Shown: one piece after another, positions 1 through 6,082 of the stretch
Layout: each line of letters opens with the position of its first letter
Numbering within the stretch: the stretch's first letter is position 1
Source of the DNA: Flavobacteriaceae bacterium
Lineage (GTDB): Bacteria; Bacteroidota; Bacteroidia; Flavobacteriales; Flavobacteriaceae
Assembly (NCBI GenBank): GCA_947482805.1
Contig: CANKLK010000109.1
Span: 1 to 7,070 of the forward strand
Length of the DNA: 7,070 bases
Direction of reading: 5' to 3'
The notes under the pieces: model-generated
Databases searched by the model: none
Told to the model about the DNA's origin: nothing
What the model saw: the letters and a program-made list of their open reading frames with translations, nothing else
Made by a program: the position numbers and the translations under genes

Positions 1-1050
1 CTATCCATTTTTCTTTGAATTTACTGGGTTACCGTCTATTTTTTCGTTGTAATCGATTTCAGCCATACTGATTTTTTTGCGGTCGATATCTCTTCCTTGC
101 AAAATTCCTTTTTCGGTATCGATAACAACTGAGTCTAATTTGCCAAAGTGTTTATTTTGGTTTATAACTGAATCTTTTTCGAATTTTCTTGGCCCTTCAA
201 TTACCCAATCAGCAACGTCTTTTTTGTCGAAACGACATGTATTACAGATAAATTCTTCCACTTCATGGAATTCATCTTTACGAGCTGTTACTCTTTGAAT
301 TTCGTTACCAAACATCCATAATGTAGTTTTTCCACAACATTTGTCACAATCTCTGTGTGCATTGAATGGTTTGTTAAACCATACTCTCGATTTAAAACGG
401 AAAGTCTTATCAGTTAAAGCACCAACCGGACAAACATCAATCATATTTCCGGAGAATTCATTGTCAATGGCTGCCGAAACACAAGTCGAAATCTGTGAAT
501 GATCGCCACGATTTAAAACGCCATGAACCCTTCCGTCAGTTAATTGGTCAGCAACTTCTACGCAACGTTGACAAACAATGCAACGGTTCATGTGCAATTG
601 TATTTTGTCACCAATATTTTCAGGTTCAAAAGTTCTTTTATCTTCAATAAAACGCTGTTGTAATTTTCCGTGTTCGAAGCTTAAATTCTGCAAATCACAT
701 TCGCCTGCCTGGTCACAAACCGGGCAATCTAGAGGGTGATTTATTAAAAGGAATTCGGTTACCGCATTTCTAGCATCGCGAACGCGTTCAGAAGATTTAC
801 TGGCTACTTCCATTCCGTCCTGACAACCGGTAACACACGATGCCATTAATTTTGGCATTGGTCTTGGGTCGGCTTCGCTTCCTTTGGTAACGTCTACTAA
901 ACAACAACGGCATTTTCCGCCGGTACCTTTTAGTTTAGAATAATAACACATGGCTGGCGGAACAGATTCTCCACCAATCATACGAGCTGCTTGCAGGATG
1001 GTTGTTCCTGGAGCTACTTCAATTTCTTGACCGTCTATGGTTACTTTCAT
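1..1050 (-). CDS. nuoG: NADH-quinone oxidoreductase subunit G, short form lacking the molybdopterin domain
   Basis: Fe-S subunit of the peripheral arm of complex I, passing electrons from NuoF/NuoE towards NuoB. Seen, numbered from MKVTIDG: an N-terminal ferredoxin fold with C35, C47, C50 and C72 (2Fe-2S, N1b); the H105-x3-C109-x2-C112-x5-C118 motif (4Fe-4S, N5, with His ligand); C157, C160, C163 and C207 (4Fe-4S, N4); then a region resembling the 4Fe-4S domain of molybdopterin enzymes with C235, C238, C239, C269 and C272. The protein stops at residue 349, whereas E. coli NuoG is about 900 residues, so the large catalytically inactive molybdopterin-type domain is absent. From memory, short NuoG is usual in Flavobacteriaceae, so this is probably not a broken gene. 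The frame stays open upstream to an ATG at 1098, but those 16 residues translate a spacer repeat; the ATG at 1048-1050 directly precedes the conserved ferredoxin start. Last gene of the operon segment seen; stop is TAG at 1-3. Confidence 0.93.
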   Translation of the reverse strand: MKVTIDGQEIEVAPGTTILQAARMIGGESVPPAMCYYSKLKGTGGKCRCCLVDVTKGSEADPRPMPKLMASCVTGCQDGMEVASKSSERVRDARNAVTEFLLINHPLDCPVCDQAGECDLQNLSFEHGKLQQRFIEDKRTFEPENIGDKIQLHMNRCIVCQRCVEVADQLTDGRVHGVLNRGDHSQISTCVSAAIDNEFSGNMIDVCPVGALTDKTFRFKSRVWFNKPFNAHRDCDKCCGKTTLWMFGNEIQRVTARKDEFHEVEEFICNTCRFDKKDVADWVIEGPRKFEKDSVINQNKHFGKLDSVVIDTEKGILQGRDIDRKKISMAEIDYNEKIDGNPVNSKKNG

Positions 1051-1057
1051 AATAATA

Positions 1058-1106
1058 GTTGTAAGTTGTCGGTTGTAAGTTGTCGGTTTGGCCATCAACT
1101 ATCAAC
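1058..1106. repeat. Heptad repeat array in the nuoF-nuoG spacer
   Basis: Seven consecutive 7-bp units in register fill 49 of the 72 spacer bases. On the + strand GTTGTAA and GTTGTCG alternate twice (1058-1085), an exact 14-bp tandem duplication. A diverged unit GTTTGGC follows (1086-1092), then CATCAAC and TATCAAC (1093-1106). The left units begin with GTTG and the right units end with CAAC, its reverse complement, so the two halves could pair imperfectly in RNA or DNA. The array ends 7 bases before the preferred nuoG start. No function is known to me; it may be a replication-slippage product or a spacer element. Confidence 0.75.
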
Positions 1107-1122
1107 GAGAACCTTTTTTTAC

Positions 1123-2490
1123 TTATACTGGTTGCTTTGTAACTAAATGTTTTACTTTTTCAAAAGGTTCGTGAACGAAATGGTCACGGTTCTTTACTTT
1201 TTCAGGGAAACGGATATGGTATTCAAACTCGTCTCTGAAGTGACGGATTGCCGCAGCAACTGGCCATGAAGCCGCGTCACCTAAAGGACAAATCGTATTT
1301 CCTTCAATTTTGGATTGGATGCTCCATAACAATTCTATGTCTTCTTCGCGACCATGACCGTTTTCAATTCGATGCAATACTTTTTCTAACCAACCTGTTC
1401 CTTCACGACATGGTGTACATTGACCGCAAGATTCATGATGATAGAAACGAGAGAAATTCCATGTATTACGAACGATACAAGCTCGGTCATCATAAACGAT
1501 AAATCCACCTGAACCTAACATCGAACCGGTTGCAAATCCACCATCTGAAAGACTTTCGTAGGTCATTAATCTGTCTTCACCTGCAGCGGTTTTGTAGATT
1601 AAATGCGCTGGTAAAATTGGCACAGAAGAACCTCCAGGAACCAATGCTTTTAATGGCCTGTCTGTTTGCATTCCACCACAATATTCATCAGAATTCATGA
1701 ATTCATATACGGATAATCCTAAATCTATTTCGAAAACACCTTGATTTTTGATATTTCCAGAAGCCGAAATTAATTTGGTTCCTGTTGAACGACCAATTCC
1801 TATTCCGGCATAATCAGCGCCTGAATTGTTTACAATCCATGGCACAGCTGCAATTGTTTCAACATTGTTTACCACAGTTGGATTAGCCCAAAGTCCTGAA
1901 ACCGCTGGGAATGGTGGTTTAATTCTAGGATTTCCACGTTTTCCTTCTAAGCTTTCAATTAAAGCTGTTTCTTCTCCACAGATATAAGCTCCGGCTCCAA
2001 TTTGAACGTATAAATCCAAATCGTAACCCGAACCTAATATATTTTTACCCAACCAACCGGCAGCTTTTGCTTCGGCGATGGCTCTTTCTAAAATTTTATA
2101 AACCCACATATATTCTCCACGAATGTAGATGTAAGATAGGTTGGCGCCTAAGGCATAACTTGATGTTATCATTCCTTCAATCAAAAGATGTGGAATGTAT
2201 TCCATCAAGAAACGGTCTTTGAAAGTTCCCGGTTCTGATTCGTCAGCATTGCAAACCAAATGTCTTGGTTTACCTGATTTCTTGTCGATAAAACTCCATT
2301 TCATTCCTGCAGGAAATCCGGCACCACCACGACCACGAAGTCCCGAAGTTTTTACTTCTTCGACTACTTCGTCCGGAGTCATTTTTTTCAAGGCTTTTTC
2401 TACAGAAGCATAACCACCTTCTTTGCGGTATACTTCATAGGTTCTAATTCCCGGAACGTTTATTTTGTCTAATAATATTTTTCTTCCCAT
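1123..2490 (-). CDS. nuoF: NADH-quinone oxidoreductase subunit F (NADH/FMN-binding, 51 kDa type)
   Basis: Entry point of complex I: binds NADH, transfers hydride to FMN and passes electrons to 4Fe-4S cluster N3. Seen in 455 residues: the glycine-rich nucleotide/FMN motif GRGGAGFP at 53-60, NADESEPGTFKDR at 81-93, and GAGAYICGEETALIESLEG at 165-183. The N3 ligands are C355-x2-C358-x2-C361 in ESCGQCTPCREG plus C401. Length is close to E. coli NuoF (445 aa). The segment around 296-330, between the PGGSS motif and the cluster domain, is somewhat longer than I recall in E. coli. The start ATG lies 4 nt after the nuoE stop, so translation is probably coupled to nuoE, its partner in the NADH dehydrogenase module. 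No frameshift or missing ligand is seen. Confidence 0.97.
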   Translation of the reverse strand: MGRKILLDKINVPGIRTYEVYRKEGGYASVEKALKKMTPDEVVEEVKTSGLRGRGGAGFPAGMKWSFIDKKSGKPRHLVCNADESEPGTFKDRFLMEYIPHLLIEGMITSSYALGANLSYIYIRGEYMWVYKILERAIAEAKAAGWLGKNILGSGYDLDLYVQIGAGAYICGEETALIESLEGKRGNPRIKPPFPAVSGLWANPTVVNNVETIAAVPWIVNNSGADYAGIGIGRSTGTKLISASGNIKNQGVFEIDLGLSVYEFMNSDEYCGGMQTDRPLKALVPGGSSVPILPAHLIYKTAAGEDRLMTYESLSDGGFATGSMLGSGGFIVYDDRACIVRNTWNFSRFYHHESCGQCTPCREGTGWLEKVLHRIENGHGREEDIELLWSIQSKIEGNTICPLGDAASWPVAAAIRHFRDEFEYHIRFPEKVKNRDHFVHEPFEKVKHLVTKQPV

Positions 2491-2494
2491 GATA

Positions 2495-3025
2495 TTACTT
2501 ATCGTGTAAAGTGATTTTTCCGTCTTTACAATCAGAGATTAATTGGTCGATTTTTGCTTCTGTCAAATGTTCTTGGTAGAAATCACCCAACTGCATCATT
2601 GGAGCATAACCACAAGCGCCAAGGCATTCAACACCACGCACTTCGAAAAGTCCGTCTGCTGTTGGTTCACCAACTTTTACTCCTAATTTGTTACACGTAT
2701 AATCCATCAAATCTTCTACTCCGTTTTGACAACAAGGGGAGGTTTGACAGAATTCAAACATATATTTCCCGATAGGTCTTTGATTGTACATGGTGTAAAA
2801 CGTCACCACTTCATAGACTTCAATAGGTTGTATTTCTAAAATTTCGGCTACTTTATTTTGCAAATCAATGCTTAACCAATTGTCGTGAGCATCCTGAACC
2901 TCATGTAAAACCGGCAATAAAGCTGATTTTCTTTTATCTGCAGGATAATGACTGATTAGTTCATTGATGCGATTCATCAAAGTATCAGTGATATTTATTT
3001 CTTGTTTAATGTGAGATCTTTCCAT
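2495..3025 (-). CDS. nuoE: NADH-quinone oxidoreductase subunit E (2Fe-2S, 24 kDa type)
   Basis: Thioredoxin-fold 2Fe-2S subunit (cluster N1a) that pairs with NuoF at the tip of the peripheral arm. Seen in 176 residues: a helical N-terminal region, the family stretch EVVTFYTMYNQRPIGKY at about 72-88, and the four ligands as C93-x4-C98 and C134-x3-C138 (in CLGACGYAP). An extra cysteine, C99, follows the second ligand. Length is normal for the family (E. coli 166 aa). The gene sits between a repeat-filled 83-nt spacer after nuoD and the 4-nt junction with nuoF, so nuoE-nuoF look like a translational pair. Confidence 0.96.
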   Translation of the reverse strand: MERSHIKQEINITDTLMNRINELISHYPADKRKSALLPVLHEVQDAHDNWLSIDLQNKVAEILEIQPIEVYEVVTFYTMYNQRPIGKYMFEFCQTSPCCQNGVEDLMDYTCNKLGVKVGEPTADGLFEVRGVECLGACGYAPMMQLGDFYQEHLTEAKIDQLISDCKDGKITLHDK

Positions 3026-3030
3026 TTTTT

Positions 3031-3100
3031 AATTTGAGATTTATGATTTAGGATTTAGGATTTTTCAATCTGCCTTCTAAAATCTGTATTCTGCAATCTT
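3031..3100. repeat. Heptad repeat array in the nuoD-nuoE spacer
   Basis: Ten consecutive 7-bp units, all in one register, occupy 70 of the 83 bases between nuoD and nuoE. On the + strand the left half (3031-3065) has units of the type GATTTAG, two of them identical (3045-3058). The right half (3066-3100) has units of the type NNATCTG, for example CAATCTG, AAATCTG and CAATCTT. The left units start with GATT and the right ones carry AATC, its reverse complement, repeating the two-sided design of the nuoF-nuoG array. In the direction of transcription three successive left-half units contain TAA, and because 7 is not a multiple of 3 these fall in all three reading frames. No promoter or terminator consensus is seen in it. 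Confidence 0.75.
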
Positions 3101-3108
3101 ATTTCTTT

Positions 3109-4344
3109 TTAAGCGTCTAATTCGCCGGCAATTACATTTAAACTTGATAATATTACGATAGCATCGGATAACATTCCGCCTTTAATCATTTCAGTATACG
3201 CTTGATAATAAATATAACAAGGTCTTCTGAATTTTAATCGGTAAGGCGTTCGGCTACCGTCGGTAATTAAATAGAATCCTAATTCTCCGTTTCCGCCTTC
3301 CACAGCATGATAAATTTCATCAACAGGAACTGGAACTTCACCCATCACAATTTTAAAGTGATAGATTAAACTTTCCATATTGGTGTAAACATCTTCTTTT
3401 GGAGGTAAATAATAATCAGGAACATCAGCGTGGATTGGGCCTTCCGGTAATTTAGCTAAAGCTTGTTTTATGATGCTTAAACTTTCCCATACTTCAGCAT
3501 TACGTACACAAAAACGGTCATACGTATCACCAGATTTTCCAACAGGGATATCAAATTCAAAATCTTCATAGGAAGAATATGGAGTAGCTTTACGAACATC
3601 GTAATCAATTCCAGCAGCACGTAAATTTGGACCTGTTAATCCGTATTGCATGGCGCTTTCGGCAGTAATTGGGCCAACATTAACAGTTCTGTCAATAAAG
3701 ATTCTGTTTCTTTCAAAAAGATTTTCGAATTCTTTCCATGCAACCGGAAATTCTTCAAGGAAAGTGTTAAGCAATTCAAATGCTTTTGGCGACCATTCTC
3801 TTTCAAAACCGCCAATTCTTCCCATATTTGTTGTTAAACGAGCACCACAAATTTCTTCATAGATTTCATATACTTTTTCTCTGAATTGGAATACATATAG
3901 AAAACCTGTGTAGGCACCTGTATCAACCCCAAGGATTGAATTGCAAATCAAGTGATCCGTAATTCTGGCTAATTCCATCACAATAACTCTCAAATATTGC
4001 GCTCTTTTCGGGATTTCAATATTTAACAGTTTTTCTACGGTCATCCACCAAGCCATATTATTAATAGGCGACGAACAATAGTTCATACGGTCAGTCAATA
4101 CATTGATTTGGTAAAAAGGACGGTTTTCGGCTATTTTTTCGAAAGCTCTGTGAATATAACCAACGGTTGGTTCAGCATCTAAGATTCGCTCGCCATCCAT
4201 TAATAAAATATTTTGGAAAATTCCATGGGTAGCCGGGTGAGTTGGTCCTAAATTTAAGATAGAAAATTCACTTCCGTCTTCATTTCGGCTTTGCTCTATG
4301 ATTTTAGCATAGCGATGCTCTGGTGGTAATAGTAAATCTGACAT
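3109..4344 (-). CDS. nuoD: NADH-quinone oxidoreductase subunit D (49 kDa type, quinone-site subunit)
   Basis: Core subunit that, with NuoB, builds the ubiquinone/menaquinone pocket next to cluster N2; related to the large subunit of NiFe hydrogenases but without metal. Seen in 411 residues: GPTHPATHG at 33-41, whose H40 matches the quinone-contacting His38 of Thermus Nqo4. Y89 in DRMNYCSSP matches Thermus Tyr87, and D141 in GVDTGAYT matches the Asp that pairs with that His (alignment by spacing). The C-terminal hydrogenase-like end is present. Two positions differ from the forms I know: N88 precedes the quinone tyrosine where Asp is common, and the protein ends GELDA rather than the usual Arg-terminated GxVDR. 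Length matches stand-alone NuoD (Thermus about 409 aa). It is not fused to nuoC, and repeat-filled spacers lie on both sides. Confidence 0.97.
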   Translation of the reverse strand: MSDLLLPPEHRYAKIIEQSRNEDGSEFSILNLGPTHPATHGIFQNILLMDGERILDAEPTVGYIHRAFEKIAENRPFYQINVLTDRMNYCSSPINNMAWWMTVEKLLNIEIPKRAQYLRVIVMELARITDHLICNSILGVDTGAYTGFLYVFQFREKVYEIYEEICGARLTTNMGRIGGFEREWSPKAFELLNTFLEEFPVAWKEFENLFERNRIFIDRTVNVGPITAESAMQYGLTGPNLRAAGIDYDVRKATPYSSYEDFEFDIPVGKSGDTYDRFCVRNAEVWESLSIIKQALAKLPEGPIHADVPDYYLPPKEDVYTNMESLIYHFKIVMGEVPVPVDEIYHAVEGGNGELGFYLITDGSRTPYRLKFRRPCYIYYQAYTEMIKGGMLSDAIVILSSLNVIAGELDA

Positions 4345-4349
4345 TTTTT

Positions 4350-4383
4350 AATTGACAATTGACAATTGATAATTAATAATTAG
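4350..4383. repeat. Heptad array, nuoD-proximal half of the nuoC-nuoD spacer
   Basis: About five 7-bp units on the + strand: AATTGAC twice exactly, then AATTGAT, AATTAAT and a partial AATTAG. It ends 5 bases before the nuoD start codon. Positions 4368-4382 are the reverse complement of 4425-4439 in 14 of 15 bases, so this array and the one beside nuoC could form a long-looped stem. The intervening 4384-4417 is AT-rich, and I recognise nothing in it. Confidence 0.7.
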
Positions 4384-4417
4384 TTTTTTGGATGCCATTA
4401 AATTTTATTCTTTTTTA

Positions 4418-4445
4418 CAATTTATAATTATTCATTATCCATTAT
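4418..4445. repeat. Heptad array, nuoC-proximal half of the nuoC-nuoD spacer, running into nuoC
   Basis: Four 7-bp units of the form NNATTAT on the + strand (first unit CAATTTA diverged, then TAATTAT, TCATTAT, CCATTAT). The array overlaps the end of nuoC, so the nuoC stop codon and its last codons (Asn-Asn-Gly) are written in repeat sequence. In the direction of transcription the units carry TAA in successive frames. 4425-4439 pairs with 4368-4382 with one mismatch. Confidence 0.6.
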
Positions 4446-4956
4446 TAACCGGTGTTCTTCCGAAGAAACGGTCGTCTTTATCTGTTCTTCCGCTGTCTTC
4501 CATTGGAAATTCTTTTCGCATTGGATGCGAAACCATTTCATCCATGTTTAAGATTCGTTTCAGTTGCGGATGTCCTTTAAAATTGATTCCGAAGAAATCC
4601 CAGGCTTCTCTCTCCATCCAATTGGCGCATAGAAATAAATCGGTTACCGTTTGTACTTCTGCAGGGTCGGGTAAAAATGTTTTTACTCGAATTCTAAGAT
4701 TTTCAACCCAATTGTGTAATTGATATACCACGGCAAACTGATGATTTTCATCATTGTCAGGGAAATGAATTCCGGTCAAATCGGTAAGAAAATTGAAGTT
4801 TAAGCTTTCGTCTTCTTTCAATGTTTGAATTACTTCATGGATATTTTCTGGAGTAGCCTCGAAGGAAAAAATATCTCTTTTCATTTCAAAATTCAGCACA
4901 TTATTGCCGAATTTTTTAGATAGATTTTCTTGTATGTATGCAGTTTCTAAAGCCAT
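4435..4956 (-). CDS. nuoC: NADH-quinone oxidoreductase subunit C (30 kDa type)
   Basis: Structural subunit of the complex I connecting module; carries no cofactor and packs against NuoD. Seen in 173 residues: an alpha/beta N-terminal half, the 30-kDa family signature EREAWDFFGINFKGHPQLKRIL at about residues 115-136, and the following RKEFPMED segment. Shorter than Thermus Nqo5 (about 207 aa) but complete through the signature. The start ATG lies one base after the nuoB stop (TAA-T-ATG), so translational coupling is very likely. The stop codon and final residues NNG lie inside a heptad array, so the original C-terminus may have been slightly altered. Separate from nuoD, unlike the fused nuoCD of E. 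coli. Confidence 0.95.
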   Translation of the reverse strand: MALETAYIQENLSKKFGNNVLNFEMKRDIFSFEATPENIHEVIQTLKEDESLNFNFLTDLTGIHFPDNDENHQFAVVYQLHNWVENLRIRVKTFLPDPAEVQTVTDLFLCANWMEREAWDFFGINFKGHPQLKRILNMDEMVSHPMRKEFPMEDSGRTDKDDRFFGRTPVNNG

Positions 4957-4957
4957 A

Positions 4958-5503
4958 TTATAGGTTATAAGAAGCTAATAATTCTTTGTATTCGGGTGAA
5001 TTTCTTCGGCGAACCGATTCATTTCTAACCAATTCTTGTAATTGCATTACACCATCCACAATTTGTTCCGGCCTTGGTGGACAACCCGGAACGTAAACGT
5101 CTACCGGAATTACTTTGTCGATTCCTTGTAAAACAGAGTAAGTATCGAACACACCACCTGAAGATGCACAAGCGCCAACGGCAATAACCCAACGAGGTTC
5201 TGACATTTGTTCGTAAACCTGACGTAAAATTGGCGCCATTTTTTTAGAAATCGTTCCCATCACCATTAGCATATCCGCTTGACGGGGAGAAAAACTAACT
5301 CTTTCAGAACCAAAACGTGCTAAGTCATAGTGCGAAGCCATAGTTGCCATAAATTCGATTCCGCAACAAGAAGTAGCGAAAGGCAATGGCCAAAGCGAAT
5401 TGGCGCGAGCCATTCCAACAACATCGTTTAATTTTGTAGCGAAAAAGCCTTCACCTACAACTCCTTCTGGCGGAGCAACCATATTTGTTTTTGTATCGCT
5501 CAT
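4958..5503 (-). CDS. nuoB: NADH-quinone oxidoreductase subunit B (cluster N2, PSST type)
   Basis: Holds the terminal 4Fe-4S cluster N2 that reduces quinone at the NuoB/NuoD interface. Seen in 181 residues: the tandem cysteines C46-C47 in ATSCCGIE, C112 in GACASSGG, and C141 in VPGCPPRPE, which together are the complete N2 ligand set. SPRQADMLMVMGT at about 72-84 is the conserved core of this family, which is shared with the small subunit of NiFe hydrogenases. Length is typical (Thermus Nqo6 is about 181 aa). It follows nuoA by 13 nt and abuts nuoC by 1 nt. Confidence 0.97.
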   Translation of the reverse strand: MSDTKTNMVAPPEGVVGEGFFATKLNDVVGMARANSLWPLPFATSCCGIEFMATMASHYDLARFGSERVSFSPRQADMLMVMGTISKKMAPILRQVYEQMSEPRWVIAVGACASSGGVFDTYSVLQGIDKVIPVDVYVPGCPPRPEQIVDGVMQLQELVRNESVRRRNSPEYKELLASYNL

Positions 5504-5516
5504 TGCAATTATATTT

Positions 5517-5882
5517 TTATTCCCATTCCAGGGCTTTCTTCTTTATGATATAGAAGAACCCAACTAAAAGCAGCATCATGAAAATCACCATTTTAATCAT
5601 TCCTTCAACTCCCAATGCTTTAAAATTGATTGCCCAAGGATATAAGAAAATCACTTCGACATCAAACAAAACAAATAAGATTGCAACAAGGAAATATTTT
5701 ACAGAGAAAGGAATTCTTGCATTACCAACAGATTCTATTCCGCATTCAAAATTTTTGTCTTTATTTTTTGAATGTCTTTTTGGACCCAAAAAACTGGATC
5801 CAATTATCATTAACACAACAAACCCGATAGCTAAACCTGCTTGCATAAGTATCGGTAAATAGTCTAATTGATTAGATTGCAT
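5517..5882 (-). CDS. nuoA: NADH-quinone oxidoreductase subunit A (membrane subunit)
   Basis: Small membrane subunit at the junction of the peripheral and membrane arms of complex I, next to the quinone channel. Seen in 121 residues: three hydrophobic segments at about 9-32, 62-82 and 95-113; a polar loop with the conserved C47 in NFECGIE; acidic D74 and E76 in the second segment (FDVEVIFLYPWA); and the typical C-terminal ALEW. The frame is open to an ATG at 5930, which would add 16 residues. However, that ATG lies upstream of a good -7 promoter box (5915-5922), so the transcript should not contain it; I therefore choose the ATG at 5880-5882. First gene of the operon, with no Shine-Dalgarno sequence, as is common in Bacteroidota. 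Confidence 0.93.
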   Translation of the reverse strand: MQSNQLDYLPILMQAGLAIGFVVLMIIGSSFLGPKRHSKNKDKNFECGIESVGNARIPFSVKYFLVAILFVLFDVEVIFLYPWAINFKALGVEGMIKMVIFMMLLLVGFFYIIKKKALEWE

Positions 5883-5914
5883 AATGGCTATAATTAGAAG
5901 TAATTTTACAGGCA

Positions 5915-5947
5915 CAAATATACATCGCATTATTTAATTCGCAAAAA
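5915..5947 (-). promoter_or_regulatory. Predicted promoter of the nuo operon
   Basis: On the minus strand TTTTTG (5947-5942) and TATATTTG (5922-5915) are separated by 19 bases. This matches the Bacteroidota primary sigma-factor promoter (-33 TTTG, -7 TAnnTTTG, spacer about 17-23). Transcription would start near 5908, giving a leader of about 25 nt before the chosen nuoA start. A terminator just upstream (6049-6022) separates it from the cold-shock gene. This is a consensus match only. Confidence 0.7.
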
Positions 5948-5956
5948 TCAAAGGAT

Positions 5957-5964
5957 AAACGTTT
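5957..5964. promoter_or_regulatory. Possible operator: AAACGTTT palindrome upstream of the nuo promoter
   Basis: A perfect 8-bp palindrome with a central CG, read as GGCAAACGTTTATC on the minus strand, lies 9 bases upstream of the -33 box. Its core resembles LacI/PurR-family operators, whose E. coli PurR form contains GCAAACGTTT. The outer bases are only half symmetrical and the spacer is AT-rich, so this may be chance. No regulator gene is nearby. Confidence 0.2.
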
Positions 5965-6021
5965 GCCAAATATTACTATAAAATAGTTATTTAAAACAAT
6001 TATAAATAATCTAATTTGCGC

Positions 6022-6049
6022 AAAAAAAACGTCCCGAATTTCGGGACGT
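6022..6049 (-). terminator. Intrinsic terminator of the cold-shock gene
   Basis: On the minus strand a perfect 9-bp stem, ACGTCCCGA and TCGGGACGT, with a 3-nt loop is followed by seven T residues. It lies 33 bases after the cold-shock stop codon and about 75 bases before the nuo -33 box, so the nuo operon should not depend on read-through from upstream. Confidence 0.93.
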
Positions 6050-6082
6050 CATTTAAACTAGGTAATCAAAAAATAATATATA

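Noticed and set aside
1051..1098. Upstream ATG giving NuoG 16 extra residues (MMAKPTTYNRQLTTII)
   Set aside because: The extension is a translation of the spacer heptad array and precedes the conserved ferredoxin start MKVTIDG.
1058..1106. CRISPR-like direct repeats
   Set aside because: Repeats are 7 bp, contiguous and without spacers.
3026..3108. Internal promoter or terminator between nuoD and nuoE
   Set aside because: No TAnnTTTG box and no GC-rich stem with T-tract; the sequence is explained by the heptad array.
5972..5992. Small CTAT-TTT-ATAG hairpin in the nuoA upstream spacer
   Set aside because: Only about 4-5 AT-rich pairs in a very AT-rich stretch; not distinguishable from chance.
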